Origin: Couchioplanes azureus
GTDB lineage: Bacteria; Actinomycetota; Actinomycetes; Mycobacteriales; Micromonosporaceae
DNA: 64,000 nucleotides
Direction: 5' to 3'
NCBI RefSeq assembly: GCF_014648355.1
Contig: NZ_BMQY01000001.1
Coordinates: forward strand, 744,001-808,000
The position numbers and the translations under genes are program-made. Under the pieces are notes generated by a model, which was given only the letters and a program-made list of their open reading frames with translations, searched no databases and was not told where the DNA came from. Below are positions 28,990-37,687 of the stretch, one piece after another. The first letter of the stretch is position 1; each line of letters opens with the position of its first letter.

Positions 28990-30012
28990 GTGAGGGTGCG
29001 TGAGTGGGATCCCCGGTCCGCGTCGGACGGGGAGATCCGATCGCTCGTGGAGACGCTGAACGCGGTGCTGGCCGCGGACCTCCCGAACGATCCACCGTGG
29101 CAGGAGACGCAGGTCAGGGAGTATCTGGCCGAGACCATGCCGGGTGAGCGCCGGATCAGCTGGGTCGCCGAGGACGATCGGCTTCCCGACGGCGAGAGCA
29201 CGGTCTTCGGTCACGTCACGCTGCTGCTGCTCGGTGACATCGGCGTGCTCGAAGTGTCCGTCCACCCCCGTCTGCGCCGTCGCGGCCTGGGTGAGCAGCT
29301 CGTCGCCGTCGCCGCGCGCCGCGCCTACCTCGAGGGTTTCTCGTCGCTCGGTGTGGAAGCGATCGGAGACACCCCCGCCATCGCCTTCTACGAGTCGCTC
29401 GGCTTCGAGCGGGAGTATGTGGAGACCCGCAGTGTGCTGACCCTGTCCAGCGTGGATTGGAGCGCGCTCGGCACGATGGCGAACGGCATCAGCGCGGGCT
29501 ACCGGGTCGAGTACCACCCGGGCGGTCCGCCGGAGCAGCTGCTGGAGGCGTACGCGCAGGCGAAACTCGAGGGCCAGGACGGCGACGACAACGACCTGGA
29601 CCTGCGCCCGAGCTCGTCCGATCCGCAGCGGCTGCGGGACAGCCTCGACACGCTGCACCGGCGCGGCCTCAAGCCCTACATCGTGCTGGCCATCCATGAG
29701 GCGACGGGCGCGGTCGCCGGCCTCACCGAGGTCGTTGTCCCGGCCCAGCACCCCGAGCGTGCCGACCAGTACGACACCATCGTCGTCCGCGAGCATCGCG
29801 GCTACGGCATCGACCGGGCGATCAAGGCCCGGATGCTGTTCGAACTGCGCCAGGCGGAACCCGGCCTGCGCGAGGTCCAGACGTGGAACGCGCAGCACAA
29901 CGAGTCGATGCTCAAGGTCAACGCCGAACTGGGCTTCCAGCCTGACCGGGATTGGTACGAATACGGTGCCGACGTCGCGCAACTGGTGCAGAGACTGGAG
30001 CCTACGGACTGA
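28990..30012 (+). CDS. tandem GNAT-fold N-acetyltransferase
   Basis: 340 residues with two GNAT domains (about 1-155 and 160-340). The first carries an acetyl-CoA P-loop-like VSVHPRLRRRGLGEQLV; in the second it is degenerate (VVREHRGYGIDRAIKARML). This two-domain layout resembles MshD mycothiol synthase and related acyltransferases, but the sequence is not specific enough to name a substrate. GTG 28990 is used; a weak CAAGCT element lies 6 nt upstream. A coding fragment in the same frame follows its stop. Confidence 0.85.
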   Translation: MRVREWDPRSASDGEIRSLVETLNAVLAADLPNDPPWQETQVREYLAETMPGERRISWVAEDDRLPDGESTVFGHVTLLLLGDIGVLEVSVHPRLRRRGLGEQLVAVAARRAYLEGFSSLGVEAIGDTPAIAFYESLGFEREYVETRSVLTLSSVDWSALGTMANGISAGYRVEYHPGGPPEQLLEAYAQAKLEGQDGDDNDLDLRPSSSDPQRLRDSLDTLHRRGLKPYIVLAIHEATGAVAGLTEVVVPAQHPERADQYDTIVVREHRGYGIDRAIKARMLFELRQAEPGLREVQTWNAQHNESMLKVNAELGFQPDRDWYEYGADVAQLVQRLEPTD

Positions 30013-30186
30013 CCTGGAGCTCCACGGCCGGCGTATCGCCCTGCCGGGCTCCGCTGTGGAGGCTTCGCCCGCACCGCGCGAGCATCGGACGCGCTGGCGT
30101 CGGCCTGCTCCTCCGTCTTCGACGGACGGGCCCGGACGCTGCACCACCTCTTCCTCGACGACGCGCTGCACGGCGACCTGATCGAG

Positions 30187-30402
30187 ATGCGCAGCGCGCA
30201 CATCGACGCGGACCGGGACGCCGAGGAGGAGGCCGACGGCTCGAAGGACGCGAGCGACCACGACCCGCAGGTGGCCCGCACCCCGTCGAAGGCGCCGCCG
30301 ACGCTCACCGACGCGAACCCGGCCGAGGGCAACAGCGGCACCACGGCGCCTGCCGGGTCGGCCTTTCGCAGGCCCGGCGGTTTCCATTTCCGGTACGGCT
30401 GA
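30187..30402 (+). CDS. small hypothetical or 5'-truncated coding fragment
   Basis: The frame ending at 30402 is strongly GC3-biased from about 30088, but there is no ATG, GTG or TTG before ATG 30187, and no ribosome site there. From 30187 it gives 71 residues (start MRSAHIDADRDAEEEADG, end RRPGGFHFRYG). Upstream in the same frame the sequence LHHLFLDDALHGDLIE looks like real protein. Since the frame is the same as the preceding GNAT gene, readthrough of its TGA or loss of a 5' end would both explain this. Family unknown. Confidence 0.4.
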   Translation: MRSAHIDADRDAEEEADGSKDASDHDPQVARTPSKAPPTLTDANPAEGNSGTTAPAGSAFRRPGGFHFRYG

Positions 30403-30450
30403 GAGCACACGGCCAGGGTGCCGGAAACCCGCCGCCGGGCGCGGCCGCCC

Positions 30451-30476
30451 TGTGGACAAGCACGCATTGTGGATAA
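30451..30476. repeat. two perfect DnaA boxes in direct orientation
   Basis: TGTGGACAA (30451-30459) and TGTGGATAA (30468-30476) are exact complements of TTGTCCACA and TTATCCACA, 17 bp apart. They lie 38-63 bp upstream of the start of the 55-residue protein, around or above its predicted -35 region. Confidence 0.75.
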
Positions 30477-30501
30477 CCCGGTTGGGAGCCGGGAGTCGGG
30501 G

Positions 30502-30507
30502 TAGGTT
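30502..30507 (+). promoter_or_regulatory. -10 element of leaderless 55-residue ORF
   Basis: TAGGTT ends exactly 6 nt before ATG 30514. The two DnaA boxes end 26 bp upstream. Confidence 0.55.
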
Positions 30508-30513
30508 CGCCGC

Positions 30514-30681
30514 ATGACAGACGAACCGATCGAGGTCGAGGAGCCCGCCGAGACGTCGGGCGAGCGGGAGAACAAGGGCTCGGTGGACCAGCCGTGGGGT
30601 CCCGACGAGCAGCGCTACAGCGAGCGCCCGGAGCAGGGCGGGGAGGCACCCGGCCCGGTCAACGTCGAGCCACCGGACTGA
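30514..30681 (+). CDS. small acidic hypothetical protein
   Basis: 55 residues, highly acidic and Pro-rich (MTDEPIEVEEPAETSGERE at the start, NVEPPD at the end) and probably disordered. Support for coding is a leaderless promoter pattern, third-position GC in nearly every codon and a clean stop. No family recognised. It converges with hemB, whose stop is 35 bp away, and is the only gene downstream of a pair of perfect DnaA boxes. Confidence 0.65.
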   Translation: MTDEPIEVEEPAETSGERENKGSVDQPWGPDEQRYSERPEQGGEAPGPVNVEPPD

Positions 30682-30715
30682 GCAGGCAGCCGGGCCGCAG
30701 GGCAGCCCGCGGGGT

Positions 30716-31705
30716 TCAGTACCGGTCGCGCAGCAGCTGGGCGGCCTCGGTCGCCCAGTAGGTCAGGATGACCTGGGCGCCCGCACGCTTGATCGACGTC
30801 AGGCTCTCCAGCATCACGCCCTCCCGGTCGAGCCAGCCGTTGGCCGCGGCGGCCTCGACCATCGCGTACTCGCCGGAGACCTGGTAGGCGGCGACCGGGA
30901 CGTTCACGCGCTCACGGACCGCGGCCACCACGTCGAGGTAGGGCAGGGCCGGCTTCACCATGACCATGTCCGCGCCCTCGGCGACGTCCAGGTCCACCTC
31001 GCGCAGCGCCTCGCGGATGTTGCCGGGGCTCTGCTGGTAGGTGCGGCGGTCGCCCTGCAGCGTGGATTCCACGGCCTCGCGGAACGGGCCGTAGAAGGCG
31101 CCGGCGTACTTGACCGCGTACGCGAGGACCGCGACGTCCGCGTGCCCGGCCTGGTCGAGGGCGCGGCGGATGACGCCGACCTGGCCGTCCATCATTCCGG
31201 ACGGGCCGACGACGTGCGCTCCGGCCTCGGCCTGGGCGACGCCCATCCGCGCGTAGAGGTCGAGCGTCGCGTCGTTGTCCACCGTGCCGTCGGCGGCGAG
31301 CACGCCGCAGTGACCGTGGGAGGTGAACTCGTCCAGGCACAGATCGCTCATGACGACCGTCGCGTCGCCGACCTCGGCGATGACGTCCCGGATCGCGACG
31401 TTGAGGATGCCGTCGGGATCGATGCCGAAGGAGCCGGTCTCGTCCTTGTGCTCGTTCGTGGGTACGCCGAAGAGCATGAGCCCGCCGACGCCGGCACGGA
31501 CCGCCTCGTGGGCGGCCTTGCGCAACGACTCCCGGGAGTGCTGCACCACGCCCGGCAGCGACGAGATCGGCCGGGGGTCGGTCAGCCCCTCCTTGACGAA
31601 CAGGGGCAGCACCAGTTCGGCGGGCGCCGGCCTGGTCTCCTCGACCAGCCGGCGCATGGCGGCCGAGCGCCGCAACCTCCGCGGGCGGATGTCCGGGTAC
31701 GCCAT
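30716..31705 (-). CDS. hemB: delta-aminolevulinic acid dehydratase (porphobilinogen synthase)
   Basis: 329 residues. The two active-site Lys are in [10 protein letters not shown] and [10 protein letters not shown]. It condenses two aminolevulinate molecules to porphobilinogen in haem and cobalamin synthesis. The metal-binding segment reads [14 protein letters not shown]: Cys-x-Asp with a downstream Cys, neither the pure zinc type (Cys-x-Cys) nor the magnesium type. ATG 31705 follows GGGAG by 5 nt. It lies downstream of hemD on the same strand after a 290-bp repeat-bearing gap. Confidence 0.95.
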   Translation of the reverse strand: MAYPDIRPRRLRRSAAMRRLVEETRPAPAELVLPLFVKEGLTDPRPISSLPGVVQHSRESLRKAAHEAVRAGVGGLMLFGVPTNEHKDETGSFGIDPDGILNVAIRDVIAEVGDATVVMSDLCLDEFTSHGHCGVLAADGTVDNDATLDLYARMGVAQAEAGAHVVGPSGMMDGQVGVIRRALDQAGHADVAVLAYAVKYAGAFYGPFREAVESTLQGDRRTYQQSPGNIREALREVDLDVAEGADMVMVKPALPYLDVVAAVRERVNVPVAAYQVSGEYAMVEAAAANGWLDREGVMLESLTSIKRAGAQVILTYWATEAAQLLRDRY

Positions 31706-31843
31706 GCTCACTCCCTGAGCCGGGCCGGCCCGACCGGGCCGGCGAACGAGAACCAGGCGAACGGTAACCCACAACGATCCGGCTCGGCCGCACAAGCGCC
31801 CGGACCGAAAGGCGACCCGGGCGGTCGCAGAAGGCGCCTGGCC

Positions 31844-31954
31844 CGGGAAACACTCGGAGCCGGGACGGCTGTGCCGCGCCCGACCCCGGGAAGCTCTCCG
31901 GGCCGGTCGCCGTGCCGCACCCGGACCGGGAAGCGCTCCGGGCCGGTTGCCGTC
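31844..31954. repeat. degenerate 40-bp tandem repeat between hemD and hemB
   Basis: A 28-bp core (CCGGGAAGC, then CTCCGGGCCGG and GCCGT) occurs at 31887-31914 and 31927-31954 with two differences, period exactly 40. A weaker copy starts near 31844. Intergenic, in the leader of hemB; hairpins of its GGCC-rich parts may form. Confidence 0.6.
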
Positions 31955-31998
31955 CGGCGCCCGGCCCGGAAGAGACCGGAAAGGAACCCGGAGACCTG

Positions 31999-33585
31999 CT
32001 AGCGGAACCGCAGAGCCGTCGGCCCCTGCACCTTCGAGCCGCGCCGCTGCTTCGCGGGCATCGCGGCGAGCTTCTCCCGGAGCTCGACCGCGTAGGACGC
32101 GAGCGCCTCGACGAGGTCCGGCACCGAGGCGTGCTGCGGCTGGACGTCGACCCGCAGACCGAACTCCGTCGCCGTCTCGGCCGTCTTGGGGCCGATCACC
32201 GCGACGACCGTGCGGGCGTGCGGCTTGCCCGCGATGCCCACCAGGTTGCGGACCGTCGAGGAGGACGTGAACAGCACCGCGTCGAAGCCACCCGACTTGA
32301 TCGCGTCGCGGATGTCGGCCGGCGGCGGGGCGGCGCGGACGGTCCGGTAGGCCGTGACGTCGTCCACCTCCCAACCGCGCTCGATGAGGCCGGCGGCCAG
32401 CGTCTCCGTGGCGATGTCGGCGCGCGGCAGCAGCACCCGGCCGACCGGGTCGAGGATCTCGTCGTGCGGCGAGAACTCGGCCAGCAGGCCCTCGCTGGAC
32501 TGGTCGCCCGCGGGGATCAGCTCGGGCTGGATGCCGAACGCGCGGACCGCGTCGGCCGTCGCCTCGCCGATGCAGGCGATCTTCACGCCGCCGAAGTGGC
32601 GGGCGTCGAGGCCGTGCTCGGCGAACTTCTCCCAGACCGCGCGGACCGCGTTGACCGAGGTGAAGACCACCCAGGCGTACCGGCCGTCGACCAGGCCCTT
32701 GACCGCCCGCTCCATCTGGGCCGGGGTGCGCGGGGGCTCGACCGCGATGGTGGGGACCTCGCACGGGATGGCCCCGTACGCCCGCAGCCGGGCGCTCATC
32801 GCCCCCGCCTGCTCCTTGGTCCGCGGCACGAGGACCTTCCAGCCGTACAGCGGGCGGTTCTCCCACCAGCTCAGCTTGTCGCGCTCGGCGACCTCCGCGC
32901 CGACCGTGAGCACGACGCGCCCGGTGAAGCCCAGCGCCGCCGCGACGAAGCTGTCGACGGTCGACGTGGTGGTGTACTGCGTCTCACCGGTGCCGTCGCC
33001 GGTCACGCCGACGGCCGTGCCCGGCTCGACGCCCGCGGCCAGCAGGCCGTCGCGGACCGCGGCCAGGTCGCCGGCGTCGACCGCCACGGCGAACGAGCCC
33101 TTCTTGGCCGCGCCGGCGAGCGCGTCGAAGTCCACCGCCGTCACGTCGTCGATGTCGGCCACCGTGCGGACGCCGGGCAGCGGGACGCCCGCGTACGTGG
33201 CGACGCCCTCCGCCTGGCCGAGACCCGGCACCACCTCGAAGTGCACCGCCGTGCGCGCCACGGCCTGCACCTCGCGGACCACGGCCTCGTGCCCGAACGG
33301 GTCGCCGGCCACCAGGTGCACGGCCGACAGGCCGGACTTGGCGGCGGAGAGCAGCACCTTGGCGACGTCGCCGGGCGCGCCCTCGGCCGGGCTGAACTGG
33401 GTGTCGTCCTTGGCCTCCGCCTTGATCGCCGCAAGCAGCGACTCGGGGACGCCGCGGTCGTAGACGACCTGGTCGGCGTCGGCGAGGGTGTCGTGGGCCC
33501 GGCGCGTCAGCAGCCCCGGGTCGCCGGGTCCGGCGCCGACGAACGCGATGCGTCCGGCGCTCTTGCGGGCGGTGCGGGTGGTCAT
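31999..33585 (-). CDS. hemD: fusion: uroporphyrinogen methyltransferase-like domain and uroporphyrinogen-III synthase (HemD)
   Basis: 528 residues. The C-terminal half (about 255-510) is HemD, starting [19 protein letters not shown], and closes hydroxymethylbilane to uroporphyrinogen III. The N-terminal half is a tetrapyrrole (SAM) methyltransferase fold ([17 protein letters not shown]), but its GGDPFVFGRG loop is shortened to AGDPFGHEA and other family residues are altered, so methylation activity is doubtful. Such fusions are common in actinobacteria. It overlaps hemC by 4 bp. Confidence 0.9.
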   Translation of the reverse strand: MTTRTARKSAGRIAFVGAGPGDPGLLTRRAHDTLADADQVVYDRGVPESLLAAIKAEAKDDTQFSPAEGAPGDVAKVLLSAAKSGLSAVHLVAGDPFGHEAVVREVQAVARTAVHFEVVPGLGQAEGVATYAGVPLPGVRTVADIDDVTAVDFDALAGAAKKGSFAVAVDAGDLAAVRDGLLAAGVEPGTAVGVTGDGTGETQYTTTSTVDSFVAAALGFTGRVVLTVGAEVAERDKLSWWENRPLYGWKVLVPRTKEQAGAMSARLRAYGAIPCEVPTIAVEPPRTPAQMERAVKGLVDGRYAWVVFTSVNAVRAVWEKFAEHGLDARHFGGVKIACIGEATADAVRAFGIQPELIPAGDQSSEGLLAEFSPHDEILDPVGRVLLPRADIATETLAAGLIERGWEVDDVTAYRTVRAAPPPADIRDAIKSGGFDAVLFTSSSTVRNLVGIAGKPHARTVVAVIGPKTAETATEFGLRVDVQPQHASVPDLVEALASYAVELREKLAAMPAKQRRGSKVQGPTALRFR

Positions 33586-34511
33586 TCTGTGCTCCCCATC
33601 AGGGTGTCGGCGCCGGCTTCGAGGAGATCGGCGGCGAGCGCTTTGCCGATCTCCGCCGCGTCGGCGGGCGTACCGGTGCGCGACAGCCGGACAGCTCGGG
33701 CCCCGTCCGGGCTGATCACCGCACCGCGCAGGTAGATCTCATCGCCTTCCTCGCCTTCGGCGAGTTCGGCATGTGCCGCGACCGGGGCGGAGCACCCGGC
33801 CTCGAGCGTGGCGAGCATCGCCCGTTCCGCCGTGACGGCGGCGCGGGACGGTGCATGATCGAGTGCCCCCAGCAGCTCGACCAGGTCTGCGTCGCCGGAC
33901 CGGCACTCCACCGCCAGCGCGCCCTGGGCCGGGGCGGGCAGCATGAGCATCGGGTCCAGCGTCTCCGTGATCTCGGCGGCCCGGCCGAGACGCACCACTC
34001 CGGCCCGCGCGAGGACGACCGCGTCGAGGTCGGCCTCGGGGCCGAGCACTCGCGCGATGCGGCTGTCGACGTTGCCGCGAATCGGCGTGACCTGCAACTG
34101 TAGGCCCAAGGCATGCAGTTGCGCGATTCGGCGCACCGCTCCCGTGCCGACCGTGGCGCCCGGCGGCAGCTCCGCGAGGGTCTTGCCGTCCCGGGCGACG
34201 AGCGCGTCGCGCGGGTCCTCCCGTTCCGGCACGGCGGCGATGTGCAGCCCGGGAGGAGAATCCGTCGGCAGGTCCTTGTACGAATGCACGGCGAAGTCGA
34301 TCTCGCCCGCCAGCAGAGCGTCGCGGAGCGCGGAGACGAACACCCCGACGCCGAGCTGGGCGACCGGTGCGGTCGATCGGTCTCCCGGGGTCACGATGCG
34401 CACGAGCTCGACCGGCACACCGGAAGACGCGGTCACCAAGGAAGCGACCATCTGGGACTGGGCGAGCGCCAGCGCGCTGCCACGGGTGCCGAGGCGCAGC
34501 GGGCTCCTCAC
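33582..34511 (-). CDS. hemC: porphobilinogen deaminase (hydroxymethylbilane synthase)
   Basis: 309 residues. The N-terminal LRLGTRGSALALAQSQ and FAVHSYKDLPT are family signatures, and Cys in LEAGCSAPVAAHA carries the dipyrromethane cofactor. It links four porphobilinogens into the linear tetrapyrrole used by HemD. GTG 34511 has GGAGG 5 nt upstream. It overlaps hemA and hemD by 4 bp each (ATGA type), so the genes are translated together. Confidence 0.95.
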   Translation of the reverse strand: MRSPLRLGTRGSALALAQSQMVASLVTASSGVPVELVRIVTPGDRSTAPVAQLGVGVFVSALRDALLAGEIDFAVHSYKDLPTDSPPGLHIAAVPEREDPRDALVARDGKTLAELPPGATVGTGAVRRIAQLHALGLQLQVTPIRGNVDSRIARVLGPEADLDAVVLARAGVVRLGRAAEITETLDPMLMLPAPAQGALAVECRSGDADLVELLGALDHAPSRAAVTAERAMLATLEAGCSAPVAAHAELAEGEEGDEIYLRGAVISPDGARAVRLSRTGTPADAAEIGKALAADLLEAGADTLMGSTE

Positions 34512-35803
34512 GCTTGTCCTCCGATCTCGGGCACGGCGTCGGCCTGGGTGGCGTGCGGAACGTCGAGGTCGAAGAGTTCGCGCAACAGGGCCGCATACTG
34601 GTCGCCGCCGGGCTCCGCCGCAAGTTGACGAACCCGTACGGTGGGCGAATGCAGCAGTTGCTGCACGACCCGGTGCAGAGTACGGGAAATGTCCGCCCGC
34701 TGCTCCTCGGTGAATTCCGGCCGCCGTGCGGAGAGTTTGCGCAGCTCGGCCGAGACCACGTCGTCGGCGCGGGTACGCAGGGCGGCGACGGTCGGAGCGA
34801 TGTCGGCGCCGCGCAGCCAGCCCAGGAAGTTCTCCACCTCGGTGGCGACGATCTGCTCGACGGCGGCGGTCTCCGCGGCGGCCGGCATGGTGCGCCGGCT
34901 GGTGGCCAGCCCGTCGATGTCGACGACCGTGACGTTCGGCAGGGCGGCCACGTCCGGCGCGACGTCGCGCGGCACGGCCAGGTCGAGCACGACCAGCGGG
35001 CGCTCGCGGCCGGCCAGCCGGGCGGCGGTGAGCACCGGCTCGGTGGAGGCGGTGGCGCACACCACCACGTCGGCGGCGCGCAGGGCGGCGTCGAGGTCGG
35101 CGAAGTCGACCGCGGTGGCCCCGTACGCCTCGGCGAGCCGGGCGGCCCGCTCGGCGCCGCGGTTGGTGATGCGCAGCGGCCCCACGCCGGTCCGGGTGAG
35201 GGTGGCCACGGACAGGGCACCCATCGCCCCGGCGCCGATCACCAGGCCCGGCCGTCCGCTCAGGTCGCCGCCGAACGCGTCGGCCGCGACGTCGAGGGCG
35301 GCGGTGACCACGCTCTGCCCGGCGCGGTCGATGCCGGTCTCCGCGTGGGCGCGCTTGCCGACCCGCAGCGCCTGCTGCATGAGCTCGTGCAGCAGGCGGC
35401 CGGCCGAGTCGGCCTCGGTCGCGGCGTGGTACGCGTCACGCAGCTGCCCGAGGATCTGCGCCTCGCCGACGACCATCGAGTCGAGGCCCGAGGACACCCG
35501 GAACGAGTGACGCACGGCCGCCTCGTCGTAGTGCACGTACAGGTGGCCGGCCAGATCGTTGGCGCCGATGCCGGACTGCTCGGCGAGCACGTTGCAGACG
35601 TCGCCGAGGCCGCCGTGGAAACCGGAGACCGCCGCGTACACCTCGACGCGGTTGCAGGTGGAGAGGACGACCGCCTCGCCGATGTACGGCTGGGCGACGA
35701 GCTTGTGGAGCACGGCGGGGATGTCGGGGCCGGCGATGGTGAGGCGCTCGAGGGTGCCGACCCCGGCGGTGCGGTACGACGCGCCGACGCTGAGCAGATT
35801 CAC
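34508..35803 (-). CDS. hemA: glutamyl-tRNA reductase
   Basis: 431 residues. The nucleophilic Cys is in VLSTCNRVEVYAA; GDEGEAQ-type residues are in VVGEAQILGQLRDAY and the NADPH domain starts GAGAMGALSVATL. It makes glutamate-1-semialdehyde from glutamyl-tRNA, the first step of C5 haem synthesis; hemL is not in the window. Haem feedback usually acts on this protein. Overlaps rex and hemC by 4 bp each. Confidence 0.95.
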   Translation of the reverse strand: MNLLSVGASYRTAGVGTLERLTIAGPDIPAVLHKLVAQPYIGEAVVLSTCNRVEVYAAVSGFHGGLGDVCNVLAEQSGIGANDLAGHLYVHYDEAAVRHSFRVSSGLDSMVVGEAQILGQLRDAYHAATEADSAGRLLHELMQQALRVGKRAHAETGIDRAGQSVVTAALDVAADAFGGDLSGRPGLVIGAGAMGALSVATLTRTGVGPLRITNRGAERAARLAEAYGATAVDFADLDAALRAADVVVCATASTEPVLTAARLAGRERPLVVLDLAVPRDVAPDVAALPNVTVVDIDGLATSRRTMPAAAETAAVEQIVATEVENFLGWLRGADIAPTVAALRTRADDVVSAELRKLSARRPEFTEEQRADISRTLHRVVQQLLHSPTVRVRQLAAEPGGDQYAALLRELFDLDVPHATQADAVPEIGGQA

Positions 35804-36543
35804 GACCCGACCGCCTCCTGGTTGCCGTCTGCGTCGTCGGCGCGCCCGCCGGGCAACGCGGTCAGGGAGGCCTTGCGGTGCTCGTGGAAGGAGAGGATCT
35901 GCAGCTCGATGGCGAGGTCCACCTTGCGGACGTCGACGCCGGCCGGCACGGACAGCACGCAGGGCGCGAAGTTGAGGATGCTGGTGACCCCCGCGGCCAC
36001 GAGCTCGTCGGCGACACCCTGGGCGGCGCCGGCCGGGGTGGCGATGACCCCGATGGTGATGCCCTCCTCGACGACGGCCCGGCCGAGCTCGTCGATGTGG
36101 CGCACCGGCAGGCCGTTTATCGTCTTGCCGACCCGCTCGGCGTCGGCGTCGAAGAGGCCGACGATGCGGAATCCCCGGCTGGCGAATCCGTCGTACCCGG
36201 CGAGGGCGTGACCGAGGTTACCGACACCGACCAGCGCGACGGCCCGGCGCTGGTCGAGGCCGAGGATGTACTCGATCTGGTCGATCAGCAGGGCGACGTC
36301 GTAGCCGACCCCGCGGGTGCCGTAGGAGCCGAGGTGGGAGAGGTCCTTGCGGAGCTTGGCGGAGTTGACCCCGGCCGCGGCGGCGAGGCCCTCGCTCGAG
36401 ACCGTCTCCGAGCCGGACTCGGCGAGGTGGTGCAGGGCGCGAAGGTATTCCGGTAGCCGCGCGATCGTCGCTTCCGGGAGGTCCGGGAAGGCGGGCACCG
36501 CACCGGCGTTGCCGGGCGGGTTTCCTTGACGCTGCTGACTCAT
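35800..36543 (-). CDS. rex: redox-sensing transcriptional repressor Rex
   Basis: 247 residues from ATG 36543 (GGAG site upstream). The N-terminal winged helix (about 25-90) has SSEGLAAAAGVNSAKLRKDLSHLG (given in part: GVNSAKLRKDLSHLG). The NAD(H)-binding domain starts VALVGVGNLGHALAGY. Rex represses respiration and haem genes until NADH rises and releases it from DNA. It begins the rex-hemA-hemC-hemD operon and a Rex operator lies about 100 bp upstream, so it is likely autorepressed. Confidence 0.95.
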   Translation of the reverse strand: MSQQRQGNPPGNAGAVPAFPDLPEATIARLPEYLRALHHLAESGSETVSSEGLAAAAGVNSAKLRKDLSHLGSYGTRGVGYDVALLIDQIEYILGLDQRRAVALVGVGNLGHALAGYDGFASRGFRIVGLFDADAERVGKTINGLPVRHIDELGRAVVEEGITIGVIATPAGAAQGVADELVAAGVTSILNFAPCVLSVPAGVDVRKVDLAIELQILSFHEHRKASLTALPGGRADDADGNQEAVGS

Positions 36544-36633
36544 CTGACTCCGTGCCGACGAGGTGGCGAACCTGCGGTGAGCCCTCTGTGGCCTGGATGG
36601 ACCGGCTGTGATAGCGGGGCTCGTCGGAGTCAC

Positions 36634-36662
36634 AGAGTAGGCGCTTGTGAAGGCGTGCACAA
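36634..36662 (-). promoter_or_regulatory. rex-hem operon promoter
   Basis: On the minus strand, -35 TTGTGC (36662-36657), a 17-bp spacer and -10 TACTCT (36639-36634). The Rex operator covers the -35 element. Confidence 0.6.
36645..36662. promoter_or_regulatory. Rex operator (ROP)
   Basis: TTGTGAAGGCGTGCACAA: seven of seven in the left half-site and six of seven in the right against TTGTGAA-N4-TTCACAA, the Rex consensus of Streptomyces and relatives. It overlaps the -35 of the rex promoter, which fits repression by blocking polymerase. Confidence 0.85.
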
Positions 36663-36786
36663 ATCGCGATCTTGATAGCGGAACTGGACAAAGATCGAGT
36701 CAACGTGTTATCCGCACGCCGACCCCTGTCCGAGTATTACCGCTTCGACCCCCTCCCGGCCACCGCCGTCGCGATCCCGACGGGCA

Positions 36787-37428
36787 TCACAGGGTCTTGG
36801 CGATCGCCACCGCGTCGAGCAGGGTGTCGGCGACCGGCGTACCGGAGGCCCGGAGCCGGGCCGGATCGGTGAAGCCCCCGGTGTAGAGCACGCAGCGCGC
36901 GCCGACCGAGGCGGCCGCGTCGGCGTCGTCGATCGAGTCGCCGATCAGCACGGCCCGGTCGCCGGGGATGCCGAGCTGGGCGAGGTGGCGGGCCAGGTGC
37001 CCGGCCTTCAGGCCGCCGTCGATCTCGGTGGGCCGGCCGTCGATGCGGGCGAAGACGCCGGCCAGGCCGCGCGACTCCACCGCCGGGATCAGCTCGTCGT
37101 GGAACCACATGGACAGCAGCGACTGGGTGCCGGACCAGGACTTGATCGCGGCCTCGGCGTCGGCGACGAGCGGGATGGTGGTCAGGCCCATCCGGTACGC
37201 CTCGTGGAAGATCCGGTCGAGCTCCTCGAACTCCTCCTCGGTGATGGCCCGCTCCAGGATCTCGGCATAGAAATCCGACACCGGACGCCGGAAGCGCCGC
37301 CGGTGCTCGTCGGAGTCCACGCTGCGCCCGCCGACCGCGGCGAACGTGTGATTCGTGGAGGAGACGACGAGCGAGAGGTCGTCGAGAAGGGTGCCGTTCC
37401 AGTCCCAGACAAGATGAGTACGCGCCAC
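36787..37428 (-). CDS. HAD-superfamily hydrolase
   Basis: 213 residues. Motif I is WDWNGTLLDD, with Asn in place of the second catalytic Asp, Lys is in GGLKAGHL and motif IV is LIGDSIDDADAA, so metal binding is retained. The helical cap is subclass I. Substrate unknown. GTG 37428 lies 7 nt after TAGCCT (37441-37436 minus strand), a leaderless pattern. Neighbouring genes on the same strand are the glutaredoxin-like gene and acyl-CoA ligase upstream (10-bp gap). Confidence 0.85.
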   Translation of the reverse strand: MARTHLVWDWNGTLLDDLSLVVSSTNHTFAAVGGRSVDSDEHRRRFRRPVSDFYAEILERAITEEEFEELDRIFHEAYRMGLTTIPLVADAEAAIKSWSGTQSLLSMWFHDELIPAVESRGLAGVFARIDGRPTEIDGGLKAGHLARHLAQLGIPGDRAVLIGDSIDDADAAASVGARCVLYTGGFTDPARLRASGTPVADTLLDAVAIAKTL

Positions 37429-37438
37429 GGCCGAGAGG

Positions 37439-37687
37439 CTACAGCCGAGGGGCCCCCGGCGGTCGAGCCATATCCCGCAGCAGGCGCTCCTCCTCGACCC
37501 GCCAGTAACCGTGCTCCTTGCCGTCGAGGATGACCACCGGCACCCGGTCGCCGTAGTCGCGCTCGAGCTCGACCGAGTCGGAGACCTCCACCCGCGTCCA
37601 CTGGCCGGCGGCGATGCGGTCCAGCACCTGCTCGGCCTCCTCGCACAGGTGGCAGCCGGTGCGGCTGATCAGCGTCAGGCGGGTCAT
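37439..37687 (-). CDS. glutaredoxin-family protein
   Basis: 82 residues of thioredoxin fold. The active site is TGCHLCEE (Cys-x-x-Cys) after the first strand (RLTLISR), with the cis-Pro region DRVPVVILDG. Such small proteins reduce disulfides or mixed thiols; in actinobacteria they may use mycothiol, though this is inferred. The ATG overlaps the acyl-CoA ligase stop by 4 bp, so it is cotranslated with that gene. Confidence 0.9.
   Translation of the reverse strand: MTRLTLISRTGCHLCEEAEQVLDRIAAGQWTRVEVSDSVELERDYGDRVPVVILDGKEHGYWRVEEERLLRDMARPPGAPRL

Noticed and set aside
36706..36714. TTATCCGCA as a further DnaA box
   Set aside because: One mismatch to consensus and isolated, unlike the clusters at 19 and 30 kb.
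36672..36872. Small plus-strand ORF opposite rex/HAD
   Set aside because: Overlaps the 3' end of the HAD gene, has no ribosome site, and the codon pattern belongs to the other strand.
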